Counted from the first letter of the stretch, positions 1 to 13,520 are shown. The stretch is 64,000 nt of DNA from Nymphalis io (GCF_905147045.1 NC_065906.1:7936001-8000000), one strand, 5' to 3'. Numbers and translations: made by a program. The notes: a model not told the origin generated them from the letters alone.

Positions 1-538
1 TAACATAAGCTGGCCAGTAATTATGAGCAACTTATTATTAAAAAAAAAATCTCATATGCCGTATTCTAATTAATTGTCAAGCTTTAAGTATGTCAACAGA
101 TAAAATATTGTATTTAATCTGCTTTCAGTTAAAATCTATTAATAAAGAAATATTAATTTTAAAATATTACCATACATATATTCGTTTTATATAAATGTAT
201 GTACCTCCTACTCTACTAAACACGTATTATATTATTATTAAAACTACTTCTAAAACAAATTACCCAACACAAAGTTCTATGAAAATCTTCAAACTAAACT
301 AGTGTCAAATTAAAATGGCTTACAGTTTGCTTACTCTATAGCTCAATTTATTACACTCTCGAATATGACACTGTCATTAAATCAAAATAATTATGAGCGT
401 TAAATATCTATCCTTATGCACTTCATAGGCTGCTATGAAATATTGCTGTTATATGTGAAATAATGTGTAAAATCTCAACACAAAAACATGAAGCCTATAA
501 TTCAACTAATTATTAATATTGCAATATGACAAAGGTAT

Positions 539-556
539 TGTGTGTGTGTGTGTGTG
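539..556. repeat. (GT)n microsatellite
   Basis: Nine GT units. Confidence 0.95.
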
Positions 557-1535
557 ATATCTTTCACCAGTTGTAATGAGGTCGGAAATATTTCTCTGTC
601 CAGTCTGCTGGTAGTTGTTTTGTCAATCAATAAGCAAACGTAATGAGTCCCTATTGAATTATTGTGATCTTTTTATTTTTTACGAGTATTTTGCCTATAA
701 TGTATTCCAATCACAATGGGAATAGATCAAAACAAACCTTAATTTTAAATATTCTAAGTGATTCGCTGATAACTCCGCTATATTATACACTTGATTAATA
801 TATTTTCACTTGTAATACAACAATATTACACTTAACTACTTAATTCCACATTAATTTTACTTCCAAAGTTCCGAAACAGTTTTGCGACATTCAAGACGCA
901 ATTTTCGATGAACTGACAATTAATATTAAGGTCTCCAACCAAGGATGATCGCTAAACGAATGGAGAACAAATAAATTTATCTAATTAAAAAATATATTAT
1001 TCTAATTTTGTCACAAATTTTAGAACAGAGTATTTATAGAATATAATTATAATAGAATTTTATTTTTTTAAATAGTTATATGTTTATTAATTTATATATA
1101 TACAATATGTAATATTTGTAAAAAAAATAGAAAGTTGCCTAGACATTCGGTAAAGATGTTATTATCATGTAACGTAAGATAATGAAAAAAAATCATTTTT
1201 TTTTTAATTTAACAAAAACTTCAAAATATAGATTACTTTATCATTCATTCAATAAACCACTCATTCAGTTATTTCCTCGTCACTCAAATGTCATGTCAAT
1301 TCAATGTCAAAGTTATTTATTTACCTTCTTTCCTAATTCCCATTGGAATAGACTATGCGTTTGAAAATTGGTACAATGCAGGATATTTGTAATTTATTTC
1401 TGATTGAGAGTATATTTAAAGTAATTTAAAGTATTTGTATCTATTTTACAATTATTAATATTTATTAATTCTTTCCTTCTTGTGTGGTCTAATTTTTTTA
1501 TTATTAAACACAGTCGTTTCGGTGACCTAATAAAA

Positions 1536-1829
1536 AATGATGTCCTCCTGGCAGATATCGGCCATTTCAGCTAATCTCAAGGGAGACTATCCAACTTCGC
1601 AAATCATAAAGGGCACTCTATTAATTCGTCACTCTCATAAACCTTGGTGAAATGGAAAGACCGGTAAGAGTTCAAGCATAGTACCCACGACTTTACGTAC
1701 TTTCCGAGAACGGAAAGTACATAACTTTTAATCTCCAGACGGGCTGCTCCAGGGATATGGTAAGCTGGAGCTTAAACTCGGACCTCGGCATCTGCGGACG
1801 TATATCTAGCCAATAGACCAACAAGACAG
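1536..1829 (-). repeat. tRNA-derived SINE family C copy
   Basis: Family C begins CTGCCTCGTTGGTCTAGTGG, has a B box-like GGGTTCAAATCCCAGG, passes through TCCGGTCGTGTCGGATTGCC and GGCTAATCTCTCTTGAGATT, and ends GGAGGAC plus (ATT)n. This minus-strand copy is strongly diverged. Confidence 0.75.
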
Positions 1830-2089
1830 ACAAATATATTATAAATGATATAAAAAAAATAAACATTTACAAAAATAATTAAGCAGTTTTAACGGCAGAC
1901 GCAACGTTAAGCAATGTGAAAAAGCAAACAAAATATACGATTAGAAAAAAAAAATCAAAAGATCGCCGACAAACGTTAAAATATATTTAATTTATAATTC
2001 TGTTAATAATCTTAATTATTATATTGTTCCAATATTTAAAATAAAAACTGTATTTATTTCATATTGCCGCTTATAAGTAATATACCTAT

Positions 2090-2330
2090 GTCTGGTACCA
2101 TCAAAACAAAACCGACCTACCACATCGAATGGAACGAATTCAGCGCACATAATATTCCCAGTATTTCCAGCCTATTACCATGCTAAACGGTTCTCGGAAA
2201 GTTTTCGATGGGCTCCTATGGAACACCTGGCCGGTTGTGTGCATTTCCTATGATGAATTAGTTCTTGTTACTGGTTGAAATACGCTCAACAGTTACGTGC
2301 GATTCGCATATATTATAACTGAAGTTGTGA
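2090..2330. promoter_or_regulatory. Candidate intronic regulatory element 6
   Basis: Block with AACCGACCTACCACATCGAA, CGGTTCTCGGAAAGTTTTCG and CTGGCCGGTTGTGTGC, unlike its AT-rich neighbours and not matching repeat families A to H. Confidence 0.25.
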
Positions 2331-3317
2331 AATGAATACATTACAATATGACAAAAAAATAGATTGTAAAACTTAGTCCGGTCAAATTAACGTGTAGACC
2401 GATTTGAGTGAATTGAAATATGTTTAAAAAATATATAAGTGACAGCTATAATTTTGTTTAATGGGTGAGTAGTTTAAAAACACTTTTTCTTTTTCTTACG
2501 AATTTCAAATCAATGATGACAGTTAGAGAGAAATCAGTTTTTAAGTAAACATCCGCTAATCAAAATTTATGAAAAAAACGTACGTATTTAGTAGGTTTTT
2601 TGTAAAAGAGTAAATGTGTTTGGTGTCCACACTAATATTTTGTTTTATGGAAAAACCATAGTTTTAGTGGACTAAAGTCATTTGAAAATGTTTTTAAATA
2701 TGCCGGTGGCACTTGTATTTATCACACGGTATTTATACAAAAAATATTTTCATGTTATAATATAGGTACATATTGAAAACGACTCAAAACTCGGCGTAAT
2801 TTATGAAGGATTGGCTTCCGTTCATGATTAAGGACACCATAGTCTTCCCGGAACAATCACAGACAAATTGATTCATAAGCTTACAAATAACAATTACGTT
2901 AATTATTCAAATCAGCCTATTTAAAAATCGAATCACAAATCGAGTAATCGATTTTGTGAAACGACGCGAATTCGACACCGGACGGAAATATATCTATTGA
3001 ACATTATCAATAAATATGTTCGTGAATTAATAATATTTAATATACATTTAATTCAAGAACAATACTTCATTGGACCCTCGGGCAATCGATATGCAAGGAT
3101 ACGTCCGCTCCATTTGTTCGATGTTCGCTCACGATTAGAATTTAAATCGATTTTAATCAATTACTTATTTCGCACTTGCCTACGTTACCTGAATCCTTAT
3201 TAATTAAATTGCAATATTTAAAATTTAACAGAAATATTTCATACGTGTTTAAACTTGGATTGGCATTTCGCATACAAGCAATACACAAATATCTTAGAAA
3301 TGAAGAAGCAGAGTAAA

Positions 3318-3403
3318 TTTTTTTTTTTTATATTCGCCGGGAGGGCAAATGACTCTACTCCACCTGATGGTAAGTGGTAGTAGAGTCCAAACGCAATAAA
3401 ATT
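3318..3403 (+). repeat. Repeat family D fragment
   Basis: Family D reads TTTGCCGGGAAGGCAAATGA, CTCTACTCCACTTGATGG, TAAGTGGTAGTAGAGTCC, then GACGACGGCCAGTACAG. The CTCTACTNCC arms are inverted. This copy keeps only the head. Confidence 0.75.
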
Positions 3404-3954
3404 AATATTACGCGCCAAAAATGTATTAGACTTATTTTTAATTAGCTGATTTTAATGACCATAATCTATAGCCGCTCTCAATAAGAATATGGCAAATGAG
3501 ATTTAGAATAACTTCCTTATAGAAACATACAACAAACTCTACAGGTTAATATTATTAGTATAAAATAAATTACGCACCAAATTACTAACGTGCGTAGTAA
3601 GTAAAAAAAAAGATGTAAACTTCTGTAGTGGTGTTTTTAATAAACACATCGCCAACAAAATTAAATTACGCGCACCGTTTAACGCTTCCCCGAAACAAGA
3701 AACCTTTAAAACCGTCGAAATTGAAACACACTTTTACAACCGTTGCTTTTCCAAATCATTAACTTCGCTCTTCTTATTGTTTGCGCCGATTAAGCATACA
3801 CGACCCTTTGTAAAACTTCAAAATTATTCTTTTTTGTAATGTGTGTATGCGCCTTAATCAGCTCCACTCTGTTAAAAGTTTCGGAGGTTAGTGAAAATGC
3901 TACTCATACCTGATGTAATTACATTCAATTACAATGTTTCACTACTTTAGGTAT

Positions 3955-4240
3955 ACTGGTGGTAGGGCTTTGTGCAAGCTCGTCTGGGTAGGTACCACCC
4001 ACTCATCAGATATTCTACCGCAAAACAGCAGTACTTGGTATTATTGTGTTCCGGTTTGATGGGTGAGTGAGCCAGTCTAATTATAGGCACAAGGGACGTA
4101 ACATCTTAGTTCCCAAGGTTGGTGGCGCATTGGTGATGTAAGCGATGATTAACATTTCTTACAATGCCAATGCCCATGGGCGTTGGTGATCACTTACCAT
4201 CAGATGGCCCATATGTTCTTCCGCTCTAAATAAATAAAAT
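3955..4240 (+). repeat. SINE family A copy
   Basis: Family A begins ACTGGTGGTAGGGCTTTGTG, runs about 270-290 bases through TACCGCAAAACAGCA, GTTCCGGTTTGA, GGCACAAGGGACATAA and CCCAAGGTTGGTGGCGCATT, and ends CGTCCGCCTTCCTAT plus an A tail. That tail fixes the sense orientation. This copy is nearly full length with a short AT-rich tail. It is the most abundant repeat of the window and carries no clear tRNA head. Confidence 0.9.
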
Positions 4241-4321
4241 ACTTTCTACGAAATATGTAACGCGCACAAAAAAAAAAATAACTTAATAACTACTTATCTG
4301 CTTGACATAGAACTGTCACTG

Positions 4322-4341
4322 TCACACACACACACACACTT
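4322..4341. repeat. (CA)n microsatellite
   Basis: Nine or ten CA units, between a family A SINE and AT-rich intron. Confidence 0.95.
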
Positions 4342-5559
4342 TGTAAAATTGTAAATTTTCCCAAGGGGAATTAAATATGAATATAACATAATACATTAAT
4401 ATTTAATCCGATATTTCAATAATTAATTATTTATTATTATTTTGATTGTACAATTTATATTAGTTTCGGAGTCAGAGGTCCACCACCAGTGTTGCTAATG
4501 TAAATAAAAACCCTAGATTTAGAAAATACTGCAAACAAATTGTGTACATGATTCTTTTGGGTGTAAATAAAAATTTATTATTAATTATTATTATCATACG
4601 CCTTGAGGCGAACCCTTCATTGATGTAGATAATTATATTCGAGTTAAAACTAACGTGTTCATTCCATTTCAATCTTCCCGCCGCATTTGTCTGTCTGGAC
4701 GCGATAAACTCAAAAACTACCACACACACACAGGTTTTTACCACTGAACGGAGTGATTCACGAGCAAGGCTTAAGCGTATAATTCATTTCGTGTTTGCTT
4801 GCTTAGCGTAAACCAAAAGTATTATAATATTAAGTATTACGATATAATCGATTTATATACACCCTATTTTACCCGTGGGAGGCCGGTACTAACCAATATA
4901 ATATTATTTTTGTTTTGGATGTAAAAAAAAAACACTAAAAATATTTGTGATGTAGTAAGATGTAACATCAAAGTACACAATACATCTTGTCTTGAACTCT
5001 AGATAAACGTATCAGTCTTGATCTTTTGCATTCCAGGAGCGCTATACGAATATCCAAGATCCCTTGAGATATCGCTTCATCCATAAATAGTATGAAAACT
5101 TGTAGGAATAGTCGCGCTACAATACTACAAACTTATTAGTTTAGTGTCTCTATATTTTATATGTTATATTAATTATTTTATATTTTATTCAACAACTAGT
5201 AAGAACGGCTAATTTATAGATATAATATTAAGCGACGTCGGTTTTGTATGAAATTATTTATAATTAAAAAGTGATAAGTTATCGCTGTCCAAATTTTAGG
5301 ATAAATACAATATTAGTACTATCTGAGGATTATTTCTTTTTTAATATTAATAGCTTTTAGTTTTATCAGTAGGGCACAGAGTGCGATGGAAATGACATAC
5401 ACTATTTCATTTTTAGGACAAAAACGTCCATACAATAATAAGGAGAAAACAGACATACAATTGAAATGTATCTAAGAACATTTTTTGACCATTATAACAA
5501 AGTTTAAAATTGAATATTATTTTAGTATATTTATTTGGTAATAATGGCAGCACTCATGT

Positions 5560-5870
5560 AAATGTCAATTCTAGTTTTTAATGACCTATCAAGTACAATA
5601 TTCAAATCACGAGTAGGGCCGCCCCACAATTTATCGATAACGTTAAATGGGCTGGCAATTTTTTCGCCCGACCAGCTTTTATTCGAGCCAGATTTTACGA
5701 TCGCAAACAATATTTTACGACTCACGGCTGTATCGCAACGAGTCGCATCGGTTTTATAATACTTTAATTTCACCGCCAGAAAACTATAAAAATATGTAAA
5801 TGTCGCATAAAAGTCGTTCGTCGGGCGACAATAAAACGAAATAATCTGTACGAGGAAGAGAGGCGGTGAC
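5560..5870. promoter_or_regulatory. Candidate intronic regulatory element 1
   Basis: GC-richer block in dsx intron 1 (GGGCCGCCCCACAATTTATC, TTTTCGCCCGACCAGC, TCGTTCGTCGGGCGACAATA). TTTTACGA occurs at 5693 and 5713, and again at 5978 just outside, matching the Abd-B-class Hox preference TTTACGAC/TTTATGAC. A 113-codon frame on the minus strand looks accidental. Function is inference only. Confidence 0.35.
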
Positions 5871-6179
5871 AACTAAGCCTGTGGCCACTGCTAGTTTTTT
5901 GTTTCAAATTATACTATTTTACGGCAATGTTTAATATGATGATCTTTAATCCGATTATAACGACCCGGAGGAAAATATTTTACGAGTGTTCATATTTAAA
6001 TCTCATTTAGGCACACCTGATTGAGCGGTAGCGACGCGGGTTGATATTTAAGGCTGCGGCTACACCTGTGCGATCATGATAATATAATTGATGTAGCGAT
6101 TTCTCGACTTTGTTATGATCTGTTGACTCTATGTACTCTAGAGTACATCTGAGTTTGCACACACACTTAAGTACAATAA

Positions 6180-6255
6180 TAACTCCTGCACAGTTGGCTA
6201 GCCTCCCTTGAGAATTGCCGACGTCGGCGAAATCGATCAGTACGACATCAAAGCG
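6180..6255 (+). repeat. SINE family C 3' fragment
   Basis: The family C 3' end only (CTCCTGCACAGTTGGCTAGC through CGAAATCGATCAGTACGACA), directly upstream of a full copy. Confidence 0.65.
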
Positions 6256-6300
6256 TGAACATAGAAAGTGTTCTTTACACTGGTAAGGTTATATATATTG

Positions 6301-6690
6301 ACTGCCTCGTTGCTCAAGTGGCTTCATGTAAAGCCGCAGATCCGGAGGTCCTGAGTTCAATTCTGGGAATTGAACCCAGGTCCTCGGGCCAGTAAAAAGT
6401 TATGAGGTTTTTTTGTCAGAAAATTCTCAGTAGCAGCCCTGGAAGTTGGAAGTGTGTACACTTCCGCGCCTCGGAAAGCACGTAAAGCCGTTGGCCCTGT
6501 ACCTGAACTCATTCCGGTCGTGTCGGATTGCCGTCCCATCGGATTATGAGAGTTAGGAAATAGAGAGTGCGCCTGTATTTGCGCACACAATTGTGCACTA
6601 TAACATCTCCTGCGTAGTTGGCTAATCTCTCTTGATATTGGTCGCCGTGGCTGAAATCGGTCTGGAGGATATTATTATTATTATATATAT
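6301..6690 (+). repeat. tRNA-derived SINE family C copy
   Basis: Near full-length plus-strand copy, with tRNA-like head CTGCCTCGTTGCTCAAGTGG and an (ATT)n/(AT)n tail after GGTCTGGAGG. Confidence 0.9.
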
Positions 6691-8390
6691 TAAGAGTTAG
6701 ACGTGATATTTGTATTAACACATTCAGTTTATGCACTTATGTAAATACTTATCACCGTAATAGTTACTATGGACTTAAACTAGTGAAATCCAGATTAATT
6801 TAGCTGTTACCAGATTTGTGATTGTGTTTTAAGAATAGATAATAATAAATAGATAGTGATAACTTTGAAGTGCTACTGTCTCATAGAGAAACATTCAGTA
6901 TCATATACATAAATAATAACAACAACAATAAAGAATAACAATAATTAAAAATATAAGGCAGTATGGCAAATGAGCTTAAATGGTCGTAAGTGGTCAACAT
7001 CACGCATGACAGTAAGAAATATTAGATCTCTTACATTGTCAATTTTGGATACTAAGAACTTACTTGAGCCTTTAAATCGGAATACTAATAGAATAAACGA
7101 TGAGTGGCATGTGAAAGCCAAAGCGGATTGATAGTTATAGATGTGGCAGATCACATTCCGACAGATGCAAGTAGCCGTACGATTTTCACCACCGAACACG
7201 AGATCAATTATAAACATTAAATAAGAATATTCAATCGTGTTTGCCCGAATTTGAATCCAGAATGGTCGACAAAAATTCACCCATTCTACATATTTTATAA
7301 CATATTTGAACGGCTAACAAAACAATATATCCTTTTTCTTAAGAATTAAATTATTATTTTTATTTTTTACATTACATTACGTTTTTCATATTATAGTTAA
7401 ATATGTTACTGTATTAGAAAGTAGTAATATATTTAAAACACAAAGGTATTTTCAAATGTAAATAAGCTCTGGGGTCGTGCGGCTACTTCGAGTTATCTTA
7501 AACCGTTAGTTAAAAGGGGTCACAGGTTCTATCCTATTAACACATTCCTCTCTACATTCAAAACTCAATATAAGAATACGTTTATACGAATTTCAATTGA
7601 TTGATTGATTTATAAATTTATTGACCAAATTATTGTTATTTGTACAAAAGACGGACATAGAGCTTAAAGACATTCTCTACCAGTCAACGTATAGGCTTAT
7701 TAGAATAAATGCATGTACATCAAAGCGGTACTACGTTATTAAAACAAATCTCTAGTGATGGGGTTTCTATTCGCACCTGTCTGACCTTTTGATTTTATGT
7801 TTAATTTATCTTAATATACATTTAGATAAAATGTAATCTATGATAATTAAAAATTTAAATAAAATATATTTTTGAATTAGATTTTTCGAATATTTTATTT
7901 GGTATTTGGAAATGATCGTTGAAAAACAATACGATGCCCAAGAATCTTTATTTGATTGGAATTCGCATGAGCAATAAACTATATTATACCTATTTATAAT
8001 AAGATTCACAAAAATTAGCAGTTCGTATAATATACAAGTCGTTCAAAACTGAACTTTACTTCCTAAGTCTTAGAGTAAGTTTTGGACTATCTGTTCCTGC
8101 GTAGGGATTTGACTGGACACGTCACAATTATTGCCTGACCCAGTCACCAGTAACCCATTTGAAAGGAAATTGAGTTTGTCGAATTCCATCAAAATTCGAT
8201 GTCTACTCTTGCATTGTAAAGTAGGCTGTATTTGTACGTGATTTATTTATAAATGTATATTTACTAGATGTGTTTCAGCCGCGATAATACCGTATTATAC
8301 AGTATATATGTCTCGTTTGCACACATGATAAAAGTGAGTAAACAAGAATATTTTATTAATACTATTATTTTTATTTTATTATTTTATTTT

Positions 8391-8683
8391 ACTGGTAGGG
8401 CTTTGTGCAAGCTCGTCTGGGTAGGTACCACCCACTCATCAGATATTCTACCGCAAAACAGCAATACTTGATATTGTTGTGTTCCGGTTTGATGGGTGTG
8501 TGAGCCAGTGTAATTACAGGCACAAGGGACATAAAATCTTAGTTCCCAAGGTTGGTGGCGCATTGGCTATAAGCGATGGTTGACATTTCTTACAATGCCA
8601 ATGTCTAAGGGCGTTTGGTGACCACTTACCATCAGGTGGCCCATATGCTCGTCCGCCTTCCTATTCTATAAAAAAAAAAAAAT
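8391..8683 (+). repeat. SINE family A copy
   Basis: Nearly full-length family A copy with a 13-base A tail, in the plus orientation inside dsx intron 1. It lacks the first few head bases. Confidence 0.9.
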
Positions 8684-8819
8684 TAAACACAAGTACTTAG
8701 TTAGGTAAATTGGTGAACGTTTATGGCTTTTGATCAACTTCTTAAGGTCGTAACGCGAATATCCTACGTATAACCTATAAAATTTAATTTGACTCGTAGT
8801 TATATTAGTCAGTAGAAGT

Positions 8820-9085
8820 AACTTCTTACGGTGGCTGGTCCGCGGTATGCTATTCTACGGATTATTCACGCACGGCCGATAAGCACGAACAGTCGCGAAC
8901 CGCACCAAAGCTCTTGGTGTGTGTCAGTCTGTGTCGGTCCTGAGATTCGAAACCCTTTTGATGTTTCAAAATTGCTACGAACTTGTCTACGATTCCACAG
9001 ATGATACGATCTTCCTACGGTAAGTGTGGGCTGGTCAGCGTTTTTCCATAATATTACGCACCGTACGAAGTCCCCTTTCGTTCAC
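8820..9085. promoter_or_regulatory. Candidate intronic regulatory element 4
   Basis: About 260 bases of balanced composition (GGTGGCTGGTCCGCGGTATG, CACGCACGGCCGATAAGCAC, AGTCGCGAACCGCACC) between two family A pieces. No ORF or repeat identity recognised. Confidence 0.3.
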
Positions 9086-9124
9086 AAGGCTCCTGACACA
9101 TTGGGAATTTAAGGATTTTTTAAT

Positions 9125-9180
9125 ATTTCTTACTTAGTGCTAATGTCTGGTGATGACCACTTAATGCCAGGTGGACCGAA
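9125..9180 (+). repeat. SINE family A fragment
   Basis: Matches only the 3' portion of family A (TTTCTTAC then AATGTCTGGTGATGACCACT and CAGGTGGACC), so it is an old truncated piece. Confidence 0.6.
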
Positions 9181-9464
9181 AAAAATAACCACTATGTTGA
9201 AAGATTCGATAATATTTTTTGTATATCTATCATGAAAAGTGAAATTATTTTGTAATTCCACTGTGTTTCTTTACAAAACCGTGCGATAACCGATTAGAAA
9301 CAAGATAACGTTGAAATAATGACAATATCTGTTTTATATACAAAGTAAAGTAGGTTATCAGAGTGCATTTTGTTATATTGAGTTACGTGTCATTTAAATT
9401 GGAGCGCTTTTCATAACATCAGTATATCTTGTATTTTGTGTCAAATCATCAATCACTAACGACC

Positions 9465-9600
9465 TTACTTATAGACGTTGCTTAGCGGATGTGTAGCTAA
9501 ATACTGATTTCGATCTTTCTTACTTCAATGATTTCACATTCGAAAGAAGAAGACACAGCATAGTTAAACTTATTAGCCGCTTAGCAATGTTTTGAAGTAA
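9465..9600 (+). repeat. Repeat family G copy
   Basis: Shares TATANACGTTGCTTAGCG and ATTCGAAAGAAGA and AGTTTAACT spacing with 14450-14580. Related sequence in reverse lies at 16235-16335. Old and degraded; class unknown. Confidence 0.55.
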
Positions 9601-9993
9601 CGGCGCTAGCTTTTAGAGGCGGGTTCGTTTACGTGTTATATATAAGCCTTAAATTTATATTTTTCTAGTATTAAAAGTAAGTAGTAAAAAGTATTTTTAT
9701 TTTTAAAATATAGATAAAAAAAGGAAAATTTATTAATATGATTTTTAATGAAATAAAAACCATATCAAATTTATAATTTATTTACAAACATTTTGTGGGC
9801 AAATTGTTCGAGTTATAATACTTATTCATACAAAGTTGTCATTTTGTTTTGACAATTAGTGTTAAATATGATTACAGCAAAAAATTACTATTTTTTTATT
9901 ATATCGTGTGTTATTCAACTTCACTTGACTTTGGGCAAGGCGATACACTAACTACTTACTTGTGATATCATTATTTACTTTAATTTATGACTA

Positions 9994-10175
9994 GTTTTTG
10001 CCCGCAGCTTCGCCCGCGTGTTAGAGGCAGGTATTAGGGCAAATTAGTAAAAAAATTGTACTTGTTCAAATTTGCTTCATACCAAATTTCATCAAAATTG
10101 ATTTAACGGAGTAACCGTGAAAGCCTAACAAACAGACAGTTACTTTCGCGTTTAAAATATTAGAATAGATTCAAG
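9994..10175 (+). repeat. Degenerate interspersed repeat (RTE-tail-like)
   Basis: Starts GCCCGCAGCTTCGCCCGCG and ends TTTCGCGTTTAAAATATTAG after AAATTTCATCAAAATTGATT. This pattern is very common in lepidopteran and other arthropod genomes and resembles the 3' end of RTE-type LINEs, from memory. Confidence 0.65.
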
Positions 10176-10569
10176 ATGGAAACACTAGTGTTTAAAACAA
10201 TAAAAGTAATAAATTTATATTAATCTACCAAAAAAAAAAGACAAATATATCGACTAGTAAATCAACTATTTTAATCAATGGCACATATATCTTACTGACA
10301 TTTCACAATCGGTGTTATATGTTGAGTTTCAATTGTCTTTTTTTCAGAATAACTCACAATACAGTAGCGATCATCGTAAGGCGGTTTTGAACATTTCACG
10401 AACGGTATACGAAATCAATTATTACTGCACGGAGGCTGATGTCAAATGCATTCTATAGGTCTTGGTTAATTCCTTTATATTATATTTTTTGTCGAAAGTT
10501 GAATATAAAGGTATAAAGAAAAGAAGTACAGTATTCATTATCTCAGTCTTTTGCCTAACAACTATACTC

Positions 10570-10873
10570 TTTTTCTTTTTTTTTAATAGGTATGCGGACA
10601 TATGGGCATGGTGCATATGGACCACCTAATGATAAGTGGTCACCAACACCCATAGACATTGGCATTGTAAGAAATGTTAACCATCGCTTACATCGCTAAT
10701 GCGCCACCAACCTTGCGAACTGAGATGTTATGTCCCTTGTGCCTGTAATTACACTGACTACTCACCCTCCATACCGGAACACAACAGTACCAAGTACTGC
10801 TGTTTTGCAGTAGAATATGTAATGAGTGGGTGGTACCTACCCAGACGAGCTTGCACAAAGCTCTACCACCAGT
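10570..10873 (-). repeat. SINE family A copy
   Basis: Near full-length family A copy on the minus strand, starting with the T-run (reverse of the A tail) and ending CTCTACCACCAGTG. Confidence 0.9.
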
Positions 10874-12608
10874 GATTTATTGTTGTGTTCTGGTTTGAAT
10901 AAGGCTTTCCGAAAATAAATGTGAAAAAGACTTATGTAGAATACACATAAGCCTTTTTACACTCTATCCTAACATTTTTATGTAGATGTGTGCAGGGTAT
11001 TTTTTTATAATTAATATCATAAAGTAGCGTTCGTAATTCAGGTATTTATCTGTAGATATGTTGAAATGTTCATATGTGTGTAGATAATAATTCGTGATTG
11101 TTAAATAGCTTATATGTCCTACTTAAATTTATATTACTTAAGAAGTCAAAGGGATCAAGTACATTTTGTTACTGTTATGAATCGTAACTGCAAAGGGTCG
11201 TATGTAATGAATTAAATGATTATTTGTTGAACGTTACACTATAAGCTAAAACATATAAAAAAGTAAAAAAAAGCATAATGTAATAAAAAACAAAATCATA
11301 AATGTAAATTAATAAAATCATTTAAAAAAACAACACAATTTTAACACAATAATACATTAATTTTAAAAATAAATTCCAAATTTAAATAAAAAAACGTATC
11401 TAAGTTTCTTTTAATGTGTGCTTTATTCGTTGGTTACCATGGAAATGGCAAAGGGAAATGTTTGAATTTAAAGTGACAGACGTGATTTATCGTTTAGAGT
11501 AAAGTTAAAATATACGTATGTATGTACACACAAATATCTTTGTACACATTTAGATTAACGTAATTCGATAGACTAAAAACATTGTTATCCCTTTCTTTTG
11601 CCTGGAATTAAAAAGGATAGCCAATCCTGTCATATATAAAAATACAACATAATCAAAACGAATACCATTTAATCTTATACTTGTCCAGTGGTTAAAATAG
11701 AATTAGAATACGTGAATCTTCAAACCAGGTCAATGAATTTTCATTTGTTTTGTGTTTATATTATGGACCAAGTGGTTAATAGGACATTAATGCCCACGCA
11801 GTTTGAAAAATGATCAATATGAGAGGGTGTGTGATAAGAAATATTGAAATAATCAAATCGTCTGGGCATTATTTATAATGCTTAATGGGGCATAGTGATA
11901 AAAACCAGGTTTAAAATTTTTATTTCAAAGGTAGAATCAATATTTAAAAACAAATAATATCTTTTTAGGTTAGATTCTTTTAAACGTAACAAGGTTTTAT
12001 TGGTTTTTCAAATTATAATTATTTATTTTACCATAAGTAGCTTGTCATTCGTAATGCCGTAGTATGAAAAATGCTTTAATTTATTACTTGATCCATAACA
12101 TTCATATTTCATTTCGTGCTCTACAGTTAATGGGTTAATGAAAAAGAAACTTTTTTCGGATGAAATTTTATAACAATACTGATAAAGTTGCAAAACTTAA
12201 AAAAAAAAATTACAGGTTCATTAATTATTCAAAAACTGCTAAGTCGATAGACAATATATCCGTAGAGATATTTTTTTTTAATTTATCAATTAGTAAAAAT
12301 ATTTTATTTCTCTAAAACTTTAAAGCAACCGATAAGGAGCACAAAGAAAACTATGTAATAAATTTCCAATCAACTGCACCTTATATTGGGTCGCAGGTAA
12401 TTTAATGTCGAATACATAATCACCGTGTCCCGTACTAATTGCGAACCGACTATAAAAAAATTAATTAGTATGCGTTATCGTTGCTATGACTTAATGTTGC
12501 AAATGAAGTCTTAAAGCCTATTTAATTAAACACGGCGAGGTTTTAATTGAAATACTTGAGCGAACGATTACGTTATAGTCCTATTCCTATTAAGTATAAT
12601 AGGAATAA

Positions 12609-12903
12609 TTTTTTTTTTTTATAGAATAGGAAGGCGGACGAGCATATGGGCCACCTGATGGTAAGTGGTCACCAACGCTCTTAGACATTAGCATTGTAAG
12701 AAATGTCAACCATCGCTTACATATCCAATGCGCCACCAACCTTGGGAACTAAGATTTTATGTCCCTTGTGCCTGTAATTACACTGGCTCACTCACCCTTC
12801 AAACCGGAACACAACAATATCAAGTATTGCTGTTTTGCGGTAGAATATCTGATGAGTGGGTGGTACCTACCCAGACGAGCTTGCACAAAGCCCTACCACC
12901 AGT
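12609..12903 (-). repeat. SINE family A copy
   Basis: Full-length minus-strand family A copy with a T-run at its left end. Closely matches the copies at 37650 and 57422. Confidence 0.92.
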
Positions 12904-13394
12904 AGATTGAAATTATACAATAAGTTCAAATCCGGGAAAGCAATATTGAGTTTTCTTGTGCTATTTTGTGTTTATATATATTTTTTCTGTTTGAAGAATA
13001 AGAAAACATGCCCTTACTTGTGTGAGATAAATCCTCCTGTTAAGCTTGTTTGTTGTTTGTTACGATTTCACGTCAACTAATCAACGGACCATCAGAAAAT
13101 TTTTCTTTGGGTACAGACAAGACCATAAGATATCTAATATCTGCGTCTGCCTCACTAACGCGAGGTCGTAAAGGTAACTATTTTTCAATCAATTTGCTTT
13201 CGTCGAAATAAATACAAGGCATATTTTTAACAAATCGATTGTAGAGCAGAATTATGCACAGTGTCCTTAATAACTTAAATTATTATGAAATATCTGAAAC
13301 CGAAAGCATAAAAACAAATAAGACAGCAGTAATAATTAATTTCACTATATAATTTGAAATCATATTACCTTATAGTTATTAAAGCTTTGCGATC

Positions 13395-13520
13395 AGCAAT
13401 AATGCGTAACATAACCTGCGTGCGCGCATGCAGACGAGAACCGTGCGAGCGAGACGGTGGATTCCGCGAAAGCCTCGAGTTATGGCCTCACAAAACGTCA
13501 GACGAATCATCAATGTTTAA
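13395..13520. promoter_or_regulatory. Candidate intronic regulatory element 2
   Basis: CpG-bearing block (GTGCGCGCATGCAGACGAGA, GCGAGCGAGACGGTGGATTC) in AT-rich dsx intron, with no resemblance to the repeat families. Regulatory role is a guess from composition. Confidence 0.3.

Noticed and set aside
5531..5872. 113-codon minus-strand frame in dsx intron
   Set aside because: No family resemblance, no repeats or signal, and no sign of dsx exon 2 sequence; the block looks more like noncoding regulatory DNA.
12728..12910. Recurrent 60-90 codon frames with LLFCGRISDEWVVPTQTS (also at 37749 and 57412)
   Set aside because: They are the same accidental translation of family A SINE copies, not a gene family.
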